This document shows, one piece after another, positions 7,633 through 14,724 of a stretch of 39,687 nucleotides of DNA. The position numbers and the translations under genes were made by a program. The stretch is from DASTOB01 sp035720425 (GTDB taxonomy: Bacteria > Chloroflexota > Limnocylindria > Limnocylindrales > CSP1-4), in contig DASTOB010000166.1 of assembly GCA_035720425.1 (NCBI GenBank), positions 1 to 39,687 on the forward strand, read 5' to 3'. Each line of letters begins with the position of its first letter. Position 1 is the first letter of the stretch. The notes under the pieces were generated by a model. The model searched no databases. It saw only the letters and a list, made by a program, of their open reading frames with translations, and was not told where the DNA came from.

Positions 7633-8553
7633 GTGGCAGACCCGCGCCCGATCGGCGTCTTCGACTCAGGGGTCGGCGGGCTGACGGTCCTGCGCGAGAT
7701 CGTCCGGCGCCTGCCGGCGGAGTCGACGATCTACCTCGGCGACAACGAACGGGCGCCGTACGGCACCCGGTCGGACGACGAGGTCCGGGCGTTCTCGGCG
7801 CAGTCGGTGGACGAACTCGTCGCGCGGGACGTGAAGGCCGTCGTCATCGCCTGCAATACGTCGACCGCGGTCGCGCTCGGCGACCTCCGGCGGCGGGCGG
7901 ACCTGCCGATCCTCGGCGTCGTTCGGCCCGGTGCCGCCGCCGCCGCGCTCGCAACCCGCAACCGGCGGGTCGGCGTCATCGCCACGCCGGCGACGGTCCG
8001 TTCGCACGCCTACTTCGGGGCGATCAAGGAGGAGAACCCGGCGGTCGAGGTGTACGAGCACGCAACGCCCGCGCTGGTGCCGATGGTCGAGGCCGGGATC
8101 CTCGCCGGCCCGCAGGCGGAGGCGACGGTGGCCGAGGCGCTCGCCCCGCTGCTCGGCGAGCGCGATGCCGCCGGCGAGTTCGTCTTCCCGCTCCCGCCGT
8201 CGGCCCGGATCGACACGCTCCTCCTCGGCTGCACTCACTACCCGCTCCTGCGTCCGCTCCTTGCGGCGGCGGTGGGGGAGCGGGTGGCGATCGTCGATTC
8301 GGCGACGGCCACCGCGTCCGCGCTCGCCGAGCTCCTGCTCGTGAACGGGCTCGAGGCGCCGGGCACGACGCGCGGGACGGCCTCGGACCCCGGCGCACCC
8401 GGGCACGAGCGGCCGTCCGAATCGGCGGCCGCGCCGGTCCACGTCCAGCTCACGACCGGCGACGTCGAGCGCTTCCGCTCGATCGCCGAGCGGCTGTTCG
8501 GCGATGCCTTCACGGACGTCCAGGCGGTCGACCTCGGAGCCTCCGTCCGGTGA
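7633..8553 (+). CDS. murI: Glutamate racemase
   Basis: This 306-residue enzyme is the cytosolic, cofactor-independent racemase that converts L- to D-glutamate for peptidoglycan precursors. Key motifs are IGVFDSGVGGLTVL (catalytic aspartate D11), LGDNERAPYG, the first catalytic cysteine C74 in VIACNTST and the second, C200, in LLLGCTHYPLL. An extra Ala/Glu/Pro-rich loop near residues 240-262 is longer than usual. The GTG start lies 3 bp after the CpaE-like stop. The stop overlaps the next GTG as GTGA, so these three genes appear translationally coupled. A D-glutamate requirement fits a peptidoglycan-containing cell, which is noteworthy if the host is a chloroflexote. Confidence 0.93.
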   Translation: MADPRPIGVFDSGVGGLTVLREIVRRLPAESTIYLGDNERAPYGTRSDDEVRAFSAQSVDELVARDVKAVVIACNTSTAVALGDLRRRADLPILGVVRPGAAAAALATRNRRVGVIATPATVRSHAYFGAIKEENPAVEVYEHATPALVPMVEAGILAGPQAEATVAEALAPLLGERDAAGEFVFPLPPSARIDTLLLGCTHYPLLRPLLAAAVGERVAIVDSATATASALAELLLVNGLEAPGTTRGTASDPGAPGHERPSESAAAPVHVQLTTGDVERFRSIAERLFGDAFTDVQAVDLGASVR

Positions 8554-9743
8554 CCCGCGACTCGGCCCGCGGCCGCCGCGACGCCCGTGTCTGGCAGGCC
8601 GGCTTCCTCATCGGCTCCGCGCTCGGCGCGGCGGTCACCGTCCTCGGCCGGCGCGCGGAGCGGTCCGCCCGGCGCGGCCTCGTCGACTGGGCGGCTGTCG
8701 AGCGGATCGCCGTCGACCGGCTCCGGAAGGCACCCGGAACGCTCGCGCCGGTCGAGCTTGCGGCAGTCGAGCCGGAGTACGCCGCCGCGATGAGCCGGAT
8801 CGTGCCGCGCCTGTCGCAGACGCTCGGGACGGAGCTGCCCGGCGTCGTCGAGCGGGCGGCGGTCGTCGATCGCGCCGGCTGGGTCCGCGCCAACGTGTCG
8901 ACGTTCGCCGCGCTGATCGGCACGATCGAGGGCGAGCTGCTCGACCAGGTCGTGCCGGTCGGCGGCGGGCTCGGCGCGGCGACGATGGCGATCGCGAACC
9001 GGTTCGTGACGACGCGCCAGCTCGGCTTCCTGCTCGGCTTCCTCGGCCAGCGCGTGCTCGGCCAGTACGACCTCGCCCTCCTGTCGGCCGAGGCGAAGGA
9101 CGGCCGACTCCTGTTCGTCGAGGAGAACATCCGCGCGACGGCGGCGTCGCTCGGGGTCCCGGTCGGGCCGTTCCGGACCTGGATCGCCCTCCACGAGACG
9201 ACCCACGCGTTCGAGTTCGAGGCCCACCCGTGGCTCCGGCCGTACCTGGCCGGCCGGCTCGAGCGCCAGCTGTCACTGTTCAGCCGCGACGCCTCGTCGC
9301 TCGGGCGCGACGCGCTGCGCGGCCTGGGCCGGGCGCTCCGCGGTGAGGGCGACGGCCACTGGATGGAGCGGCTCATGGGCGACGAACAGCGCCGCCTGTT
9401 CCGCGAGACGCAGGCGGTCATGAGTTTGCTCGAGGGCTTCAGCGACTACGTGATGGACGAGGTCGGCCGGGACCTCGTGCCGGACGTCGAGCGAATCAGC
9501 GCCCGCTTCCACGAGCGGCGCCAGCGCCGGACTCAGTTCGAGCGGGCGATCCTGCGGCTGACCGGGATGGACCTCAAGCTCGAGCAGTACCGGGCCGGTG
9601 AGCGCTTCGTCCGGGCGATCGCGACGTCGGCCGGGCCGGCCGCCCTGGCCCGCCTGTGGGACGGCCCGGAGACGCTCCCGTCGGCCGACGAGATCGCGAC
9701 GCCGGAGCGCTGGATCGCGCGCGTAATCGGGACGGCGGCGTGA
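8550..9743 (+). CDS. DUF2342 zincin-like metallopeptidase (F420-associated family)
   Basis: This 397-residue protein belongs to the zinc-dependent metalloprotease family DUF2342 (Zincin_2), one branch of which is called coenzyme F420 biosynthesis-associated. The core is ALHETTHAFEFEAHPWLRPY, with the HExxH zinc motif at residues 215-219. A hydrophobic segment near residues 15-30 (WQAGFLIGSALGAAVTVLG) may anchor it to the membrane. The family occurs mainly in Actinobacteria and Chloroflexota, and its substrate is unknown. No F420 biosynthesis gene is visible here. The GTG at 8550 overlaps the murI stop. The final residues VIGTAA and the stop form the first copy of a 17-bp tandem repeat leading into the next gene. 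Confidence 0.85.
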   Translation: MTRDSARGRRDARVWQAGFLIGSALGAAVTVLGRRAERSARRGLVDWAAVERIAVDRLRKAPGTLAPVELAAVEPEYAAAMSRIVPRLSQTLGTELPGVVERAAVVDRAGWVRANVSTFAALIGTIEGELLDQVVPVGGGLGAATMAIANRFVTTRQLGFLLGFLGQRVLGQYDLALLSAEAKDGRLLFVEENIRATAASLGVPVGPFRTWIALHETTHAFEFEAHPWLRPYLAGRLERQLSLFSRDASSLGRDALRGLGRALRGEGDGHWMERLMGDEQRRLFRETQAVMSLLEGFSDYVMDEVGRDLVPDVERISARFHERRQRRTQFERAILRLTGMDLKLEQYRAGERFVRAIATSAGPAALARLWDGPETLPSADEIATPERWIARVIGTAA

Positions 9744-9790
9744 TCGGGACACCGGCGTGATCGGGACACCGGCGTGAGCGGGCAGGCGGC
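9723..9790 (+). repeat. 17-bp tandem repeat, 4 copies, forming a stop-start ladder
   Basis: The unit GTGATCGGGACACCGGC is perfect at 9740-9756 and 9757-9773. Diverged copies flank it at 9723-9739 and 9774-9790. Each junction is a GTGA in which a TGA stop overlaps a GTG start. Because 17 is not a multiple of 3, each step moves to a new frame. The metallopeptidase stop (9741-9743) overlaps GTG 9740. That opens a six-codon ORF (MIGTPA) ending at 9758-9760, over GTG 9757. A second identical mini-ORF ends at 9775-9777, over GTG 9774, the dehydrogenase start. Confidence 0.9.
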
Positions 9791-10829
9791 CGGGCCGGGC
9801 AGCGGCCCGGGCGGTGTGCCGAGCGCGATCGCCCTCAGCCCGATCCTCGCCGCGCGCTACCGGTCGCGCGACCTCGACCGGATCGCCGAGGCGGCGCCGG
9901 GCGCGCGGATCGTCACGCTGTCCGTCGAGGGACTCGCCGACGCGCCGCTCGACGACGTCGAGGTGCTCCTGCGCGGCTGGCTGTCGGCCGACGCGTTCGA
10001 CCGCGTGCTCGCCCGCGCGCCGCGGCTCGCCTGGGTCCATTCCGCGACGACCGGGGTGGAGCTCGCCCTCACCCCGACCGCGCTCGAGCGCGGGATCGTC
10101 ATCACCAACGCGCGGGGCGTGTTCAGCCGGCCGATCGCCGAGTACGTGCTCATGATGATCCTCGCCGTCAGCCGCCGACTGCCCCAGCTCCTCGAGCTCC
10201 AGCGCGAGCGCACGTGGCAGCCGCTCGAGGGCGCGGAGCTGCGCGACGTGACGGTCGGCATCGTCGGACTCGGGTCGATCGGGCGGGCGGTCGGCGCCCT
10301 CGCGACCGCGTTCGGCTGCCGCGTCCTCGCGACCCGGCGGCGGAGCGATGCCGGCACCGCCGCGTCCGACTCGGACCCCGACGCGGCGTCGCTCGGCGAG
10401 CTCATGCTCGACCGCGTCCTGGGCCCGGAGGGTCTGCCGGAGCTGCTGGCCGAATCGGACTTCGTCGTGCTCGCCGCCCCGCTCACGCCGGACACGGAAC
10501 GGATGATCGACGACCGCGCGCTCGGCCTCATGAAGCCCGGCGCGTGGCTCGTCAACGTCGCCCGCGGCCGGCTCGTCGACGAGCGCGCCCTGCTCCGCGC
10601 CCTGCGCGACGGGGTGATCGGCGGAGCCGTCCTCGACACGTTCGTCGAGGAGCCGCTCGCCGCGTCGTCGCCGTTCTACGATCTCCCCAACGTCATCGTC
10701 ACGCCGCACACGTCGTGGTCGTCGGGGCGGGTGCTCGACCGGAGCGTCGGGCTGTTCTGCGACAACCTCCGGCACTTCGCCCGGGCGGAGCCGCTCGTCA
10801 ACGTCGTCGACCCCGCGGCCGGCTACTGA
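9774..10829 (+). CDS. D-2-hydroxyacid dehydrogenase (NAD-dependent)
   Basis: This 351-residue enzyme is of the D-isomer-specific 2-hydroxyacid dehydrogenase family. The NAD-binding motif is GIVGLGSIGRAVGAL near residues 162-176, followed by a basic ATRRR at the end of strand 2, which may favour NADP. The catalytic arginine is in NVARGRLVDE, the glutamate in TFVEEPL and the histidine in VTPHTSW. A short insert (SDAGTAASDSDPDAAS) follows the dinucleotide motif. It reduces 2-oxoacids such as glyoxylate or hydroxypyruvate, or acts on a related acid; the substrate is not determined. The start codon is the GTG in the last copy of the 17-bp repeat, so expression may depend on reinitiation from the upstream gene. 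YchF follows after 4 bp. Confidence 0.88.
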   Translation: MSGQAAGPGSGPGGVPSAIALSPILAARYRSRDLDRIAEAAPGARIVTLSVEGLADAPLDDVEVLLRGWLSADAFDRVLARAPRLAWVHSATTGVELALTPTALERGIVITNARGVFSRPIAEYVLMMILAVSRRLPQLLELQRERTWQPLEGAELRDVTVGIVGLGSIGRAVGALATAFGCRVLATRRRSDAGTAASDSDPDAASLGELMLDRVLGPEGLPELLAESDFVVLAAPLTPDTERMIDDRALGLMKPGAWLVNVARGRLVDERALLRALRDGVIGGAVLDTFVEEPLAASSPFYDLPNVIVTPHTSWSSGRVLDRSVGLFCDNLRHFARAEPLVNVVDPAAGY

Positions 10830-10833
10830 CCCG

Positions 10834-11937
10834 ATGCAGATCGCCATCGTCGGCCTCGCCGGGGCCGGCAAGACGACCGTCTTCAACACGCTCACCCGCG
10901 GGCACGCCGAGACCGGCGGCTACGGCGGCCTCGAGCTCCACGTCGGGGTGGTCAAGGTCCCGGACGCCCGGCTCGATCGGCTCGCCGCGATCTTCCGGCC
11001 GCGGAAGATCGTCCACGCCGACGTGACGTACGTCGACCTGCCCGCCCCGCCGCCGTCGAGCGAGGGGCGGATCGGGACGGAGGAGCTGCCCGCCGAGCAC
11101 CTCGCCCGATTGCGCGAGTCTGACGCCCTGCTCCACGTCGTCCGCGCCTGGGACGACGCCGCCCACCCGCACCCGGTTGGCTCGGTCGACGCGCGGCGCG
11201 ATCTCGAGCAGCTCGACCTCGAGTTCATCCTCGCCGATCTCGCACTCGTCGACCGGCGGCTCGAGCGGCTGCGCACGAGCGGCCGACACGGGACGCCGGC
11301 GGAACGCGAGTCGAACGAGCGCGAGGAGGTGGTCGTCGTGCGCCTCAAGGAGGCGCTCGAGGGCGGGCGGCCGATCCGGGATGTCGAGCTCGCCGACGAC
11401 GAGGAGAAGGCGATCCGCGGCTTCCGGTTCCTGACCCAGAAGCCGGTGCTCGTGTTGCTCAACGTCGGCGAGCGGGATCTGCCGCGGGCTGCAGCCCTCG
11501 TCGCAGAGGTCGCTGCCTCGTACGACCATCGCGCGGCCATCGTCGACGCGCTGTCGGCCAAGATCGAGATGGAGCTCGGCGAGCTCGAGCCGGACGAGGC
11601 GGCCGTGTTCATGGAGGAGCTCGGTCTCGCCGAGTCGAGCCTCGACCGGGTCATCGGCCTGTCGTATCGGCTGCTCGGGCTCATCTCGTTCCTGACCGCG
11701 GGTCCCGACGAGGTCCGCGCCTGGCCGATCCGCGACGGCTCGACCGCGGTCGACGCCGCCGGGGCGATCCACACCGACCTCGCCCGCGGCTTCATCCGGG
11801 CCGAGACCGTCGCCTACGACGACCTCGTCGAGCTCGGCTCCACGGCCGAGGCGCGCAAGCACGGCAAGCTCCGTTCCGAGGGCAAGACCTACCGCGTCCG
11901 CGACGGCGACGTGATCGAGATCCTGTTCAGCCGCTGA
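10834..11937 (+). CDS. ychF: YchF/Obg-family nucleotide-binding protein
   Basis: This 367-residue protein is an OBG-family P-loop GTPase/ATPase. It has Walker A GLAGAGKTT at residues 7-15, switch II as VDLPAPP, the YchF specificity motif LLNVGE where classical GTPases have NKxD, a helical A-domain insert near 130-190, and a C-terminal TGS domain with ETVAYDDLVELGS and KTYRVRDGDVIEILF. YchF proteins prefer ATP, bind ribosomes and act in stress control. Two oddities are the Walker A reading LAGAG instead of the usual LPNVG and the degenerate G3, so it belongs to a divergent YchF branch. The ATG is 4 bp after the dehydrogenase stop. It is the last gene of the rightward run. Confidence 0.88.
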   Translation: MQIAIVGLAGAGKTTVFNTLTRGHAETGGYGGLELHVGVVKVPDARLDRLAAIFRPRKIVHADVTYVDLPAPPPSSEGRIGTEELPAEHLARLRESDALLHVVRAWDDAAHPHPVGSVDARRDLEQLDLEFILADLALVDRRLERLRTSGRHGTPAERESNEREEVVVVRLKEALEGGRPIRDVELADDEEKAIRGFRFLTQKPVLVLLNVGERDLPRAAALVAEVAASYDHRAAIVDALSAKIEMELGELEPDEAAVFMEELGLAESSLDRVIGLSYRLLGLISFLTAGPDEVRAWPIRDGSTAVDAAGAIHTDLARGFIRAETVAYDDLVELGSTAEARKHGKLRSEGKTYRVRDGDVIEILFSR

Positions 11938-12029
11938 GCGTGCGGTGAGCCGCGCGCGTCCGCTCCGCGCCGAAGAACAGGCCCGGGTTCGCCACGGTCA
12001 GCGTGGTGCGCCGGCTCCCGGCAGGCCCA

Positions 12030-12110
12030 GTTTCCGCCACGCGACACTGACGCGGTCGGTAGTCCCGTAGTTACCGTCGGGTGACCGCCTGGGGATCGCG
12101 TGGCGGGAAC
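12030..12110. repeat. Inverted repeat with nested stems (candidate structured RNA)
   Basis: GTTTCCGCCACGCGA at 12030-12044 pairs with TCGCGTGGCGGGAAC at 12096-12110, with 14 of 15 positions complementary. Inside, GCGGTC (12052-12057) pairs with GACCGC (12083-12088), and GGTA pairs with TACC in the centre. The result is a branched or bulged rod of about 80 nt. It could be a structured RNA end, a bidirectional terminator or a remnant palindromic repeat. Confidence 0.55.
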
Positions 12111-12182
12111 TCGGCGCGGCTCCGAGCGTGCGGGGCCCCCTCGTCAGCCACGCCCGCTGACGAGCGACCGCCTGGGTATCGC
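12083..12182 (+). repeat. 17-bp direct repeat pair
   Basis: GACCGCCTGGGGATCGC at 12083-12099 and GACCGCCTGGGTATCGC at 12166-12182 differ at one base and are 83 bp apart. The first copy overlaps the stem of the long inverted repeat. Confidence 0.65.
12141..12163. terminator. Perfect 8-bp hairpin, possible bidirectional terminator
   Basis: TCGTCAGC and GCTGACGA enclose a 7-nt loop (CACGCCC). The hairpin lies between two convergent genes, which suits transcription termination from either side, but no T-tract follows on either strand. The terminator role is inference. Confidence 0.35.
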
Positions 12183-12241
12183 CTGACAGGAGCGCCGCGG
12201 CCGGCGCCGTCGCCACGACCGCACGCAGCGACGGGAGACGA

Positions 12242-12589
12242 TCAGTTGGGGCGGCCGCCGCTCGGGTCGAAGTCGACCGGCAGGGACAGGAAGTCGGCAT
12301 CCTCGTCGAGCTCCGCCTCGAGGTCCGACAGGAAGTTGTCGTCCTCGACCTTCGACACGTTGACCGAGGCCGACAGGCGCGAATCGGACACGAACGTAAA
12401 GCCGTGGTCGCGCTCCAGCTCGACGGCGATCGCCTCGATCAGCGTATCGTCCTCGTACGAGTCCTGGATGCGCTGGCGGATCGACTGGACGAGATCGAAG
12501 AACTCCTCGGGAGAGAACTCCTCGTCGTGGAGGAGGAGCACGTCGGAGTAGACCTCGTCGTCGCCCTCGTGCAGCTCGTAAAAGTACAT
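12242..12589 (-). CDS. Small acidic protein, unknown function
   Basis: This 115-residue protein belongs to no family I can name. It is rich in Asp and Glu (for example HEGDDEV, EEFSPEEFF, LEAELDEDADF) and has few basic residues, so its pI must be very low. It looks like one compact alpha/beta domain: a hydrophobic strand (DVLLLH), two helices (residues 26-60), then two short strands (FTFVSD, SASVNVSKV) and an acidic tail. No membrane segment or signal is present. The ATG at 12589 has GGAG 5 nt upstream, and a TATGAT -10-like box lies at 12622-12627 on its strand, inside the divergent kinase gene. Codon use and position between conserved genes support a real gene. Confidence 0.7.
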   Translation of the reverse strand: MYFYELHEGDDEVYSDVLLLHDEEFSPEEFFDLVQSIRQRIQDSYEDDTLIEAIAVELERDHGFTFVSDSRLSASVNVSKVEDDNFLSDLEAELDEDADFLSLPVDFDPSGGRPN

Positions 12590-12611
12590 CGTGGCTCCGG
12601 GAGGGTGGGAA

Positions 12612-13574
12612 ATGGACGGCCATCATACGCCGGACCCGGCCGCCGACGGCCCCCCGCCGGAGGTCGTCGTGGTCGGGTCCGCGTCGCGTGACGTGGCCGA
12701 CGACGACCCGCGTGGCTGGCGCCTCGGCGGCGGCGTCTCGTACAGCGCCCTCACGACGGCGCGTCTCGGCCTGCGGACGGGGGCGATCGTCGGCGTCGAC
12801 GCGGAAGCGGCCTCGGCCAGCGAGCTCGACCTCCTCCGCGAGGCCGGCGTCGACGTCCACCTCGTGCCGCTCGACCACGGTCCGGTGTTCGTCAACATCG
12901 AGCGGCCGGAGGGCCGCCTCCAGCTCTGCCACGACCGATCGGACCCGGTCCCGGTCGGATCGGTCCCGGCGCACTGGCGTGATGCCCCGGGCTGGATCCT
13001 CGCCCCGGTCGCGGCGGAGCTGCCACCGGCCTGGGCGGATGTCCCGGCGGCGGAGTCGACCGTCGCCGTCGGCTGGCAGGGCCTTCTCCGCGAGCTCGTG
13101 CCGGGCGACGAGGTCCGCCACCTCCGGCCGGGCCCGTCGGCGATCCTGCGACGCGCGGATCTCGTGGGGCTCAGCCGCGACGACGTCGACCGCGCCATCC
13201 CGCTCGCCGAGCTGTACGCCGCGCTCCGGCCGGGCGCCACGCTCGCGATCACCCAGGGCGATCGGGGCGGCCTCGTCACCGACGGCCCGGCCGCCGACGG
13301 CACGCTCCACCTCCGCCACTACCCGGCTGTCCGGAGCCACGGCCCGGTCGATCCCACCGGCGCCGGCGACGTGTTCCTCGCCGCGCTCGCCGCGGCCAGG
13401 ATCGAACCGCGCCTCGTCGGCGGTCGAGTCGCCCAGGGGTTCGACCTGCTCCTCGCGGCGGCGGCCGCGTCGCTCGTCCTCGAGGGCCCGGGGCTCCTCG
13501 GCGTACCGGATCGGGACGCGGTTCGGGCACGCATGGCGGAGGGCCTGCGCGCTGCGCACCAGCCGGCGGGCTAG
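12612..13574 (+). CDS. PfkB-family carbohydrate/nucleoside kinase
   Basis: This 320-residue ribokinase-like protein has an N-terminal glycine motif in WRLGGGVSYSALTTARLG near residues 38-55 and the C-terminal PfkB signature DPTGAGDVFLAAL with the catalytic aspartate. The family phosphorylates sugars or nucleosides at a hydroxymethyl group. The lid region is short and the middle is divergent, so the substrate is unknown. It ends 17 bp from the 3' end of a convergent LacI regulator gene of a sugar cluster, but a functional link is only suggested by proximity. The ATG at 12612 has GGAGGG about 7 nt upstream. A GTG at 12591 is in frame but lies almost on top of the divergent start. Confidence 0.78.
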   Translation: MDGHHTPDPAADGPPPEVVVVGSASRDVADDDPRGWRLGGGVSYSALTTARLGLRTGAIVGVDAEAASASELDLLREAGVDVHLVPLDHGPVFVNIERPEGRLQLCHDRSDPVPVGSVPAHWRDAPGWILAPVAAELPPAWADVPAAESTVAVGWQGLLRELVPGDEVRHLRPGPSAILRRADLVGLSRDDVDRAIPLAELYAALRPGATLAITQGDRGGLVTDGPAADGTLHLRHYPAVRSHGPVDPTGAGDVFLAALAAARIEPRLVGGRVAQGFDLLLAAAAASLVLEGPGLLGVPDRDAVRARMAEGLRAAHQPAG

Positions 13575-13599
13575 GCTGAACGCACCCGGGCTAGGCTGA
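13567..13599. repeat. 13-bp direct repeat carrying both convergent stop codons
   Basis: CGGGCTAGGCTGA occurs at 13567-13579 and 13587-13599. The CTAG of the first copy gives the TAG stop of the kinase on the plus strand. The CTAG of the second gives the TAG stop of lacI on the minus strand. Confidence 0.75.
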
Positions 13600-14616
13600 C
13601 CGGACGGCGCGCGGCGGCGCCGTCGACCCGCGCACGACGAGCCGGACCGGCAGGACCGTCGGCTCCGACCCGGCGCCCGGTCGGGCCTCCCCGTCGATGA
13701 GCTCGAACAGGCGCCCCACGGCCAGCCGGCCGAGGCTCGCGATGTCCTGGGCGACGGTCGTGAGCGGCGGGTCCGCATAGGCGGCGAGGTCGACGTCGTC
13801 GAAGCCGACCACGCTCACGTCGGCCGGGACGCGCAACCCGGCCGCGCGGATCGCACGGATCGCCCCGATCGCCGACAGGTCGTTGTACGCGAACACGGCG
13901 GTGAGGTCGGGCACGGCGGCGAGCAGTCCCGCGGCCGCCCGAGCCCCGCCGGCGACGTGGCCATCGCCGGCCGCGACCGCGAGCCGATCCGCGCCGAGGC
14001 CCGCGGCCTCGAGCGCGAGGCGCGCCCCGGCCAGGCGATCCGGGGCGGCGGCGTTGTCGGCCGGTCCCGCCACGTGGCCGATCGAGCGATGCCCGAGTCC
14101 GATGAGATGATCGAGCGCGAGGCGCGCCCCACCGACGTTGTCGCTCAGCAGCGTCGGTACGGCCGAGCCGGCGGCGGCGTTGACGAGCACGACCGGCAGG
14201 GGGGCTCGGGCGATCCAGGCGGCCTGGCGTGCACCGAGGCCGGCGGACGCGACGACGATCCCGTCGACGCGTCGGCCGGCAAGGACCTCGAGGTAGCCGG
14301 CCTCGCGCTCGGGATCCTCGGCCGCGTTGCACAGGAGGACGGCGAAGTCGCGCTCGCGCGCGGCGTCCTCGACGGCTCGGACGAGTTGCGGAAAGAACGG
14401 GTTCGTGATGTCCGTGACGATGAGCCCGACCGTCCGCGTCCGGCGCAGCTTGAGCGAGCGGGCGACGCCGGACGGCCGATAGCCGAGGTCGCGCGCCGCG
14501 GCGAGAACGCGGGCGCGCGTATCCGGGCGGGCCTGGCCGATGCCGGACAGGACGCGGCTGACGGTCGCCGTCGACACCCCCGCCCGACGGGCGACGTCGC
14601 TGATCGTGGTGGCCAT
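13591..14616 (-). CDS. LacI-family transcriptional regulator
   Basis: This 341-residue regulator has an N-terminal LacI helix-turn-helix (TISDVARRAGVSTATVSRVL, residues 3-22) and the hinge helix LGYRPSGVARSLK, then a periplasmic-binding-protein-like effector domain (GLIVTDITNPFFPQLVRAVE onward). It is the last gene of a leftward cluster with a sugar ABC transporter and two inositol-type enzymes, so it probably senses that sugar and controls the cluster. A palindrome of the LacI-operator type, GTAATCGATTAC, lies at 20142-20153 between the divergent cluster promoters and is the likely target. The DNA-binding helix with Ser-Thr-Ala-Thr-Val-Ser is ordinary for this family. It is separated from the ATPase gene by 108 bp of repeats. 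Confidence 0.9.
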   Translation of the reverse strand: MATTISDVARRAGVSTATVSRVLSGIGQARPDTRARVLAAARDLGYRPSGVARSLKLRRTRTVGLIVTDITNPFFPQLVRAVEDAARERDFAVLLCNAAEDPEREAGYLEVLAGRRVDGIVVASAGLGARQAAWIARAPLPVVLVNAAAGSAVPTLLSDNVGGARLALDHLIGLGHRSIGHVAGPADNAAAPDRLAGARLALEAAGLGADRLAVAAGDGHVAGGARAAAGLLAAVPDLTAVFAYNDLSAIGAIRAIRAAGLRVPADVSVVGFDDVDLAAYADPPLTTVAQDIASLGRLAVGRLFELIDGEARPGAGSEPTVLPVRLVVRGSTAPPRAVRSA

Positions 14617-14630
14617 GCGGCTCCTCGTGG

Positions 14631-14682
14631 ACGGCGGATGCGGTCCGGCGGACGCCTGCCGGCGGACGCAGCCGGCGGACGC
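14631..14682 (+). repeat. Short repeats CCGGCGGACGC, 13-14 bp spacing
   Basis: Exact copies start at 14645, 14659 and 14672. A diverged copy (ACGGCGGATGC) starts at 14631. They fill the gap between the ATPase gene and lacI, and could be slippage or multiple protein-binding sites in the lacI leader. Confidence 0.65.
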
Positions 14683-14724
14683 GGTCCGCCGCCCGGATGG
14701 ATCAGGCCGCTCGGCGGCCCGTGG

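Larger units (their letters stand above)
11938..12241. other. Intergenic region rich in hairpins and repeats
   Basis: These 304 bp lie between the convergent 3' ends of ychF and the small acidic gene, with no credible ORF. They hold a long inverted repeat with nested stems, a perfect hairpin and a 17-bp direct repeat, listed separately. There is no T-run, so a classical intrinsic terminator is not evident. Confidence 0.6.

Noticed and set aside
7107..8549. Long upstream extension of the DUF2342 reading frame
   Set aside because: It overlaps the CpaE-like and murI genes in another frame with arginine-rich nonsense. The GTG at 8550 fits the family start.
11998..12300. 100-residue minus-strand ORF across the ychF downstream gap
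   Set aside because: It overlaps the small acidic gene in another frame and has no coding character. The region is better explained by repeats.
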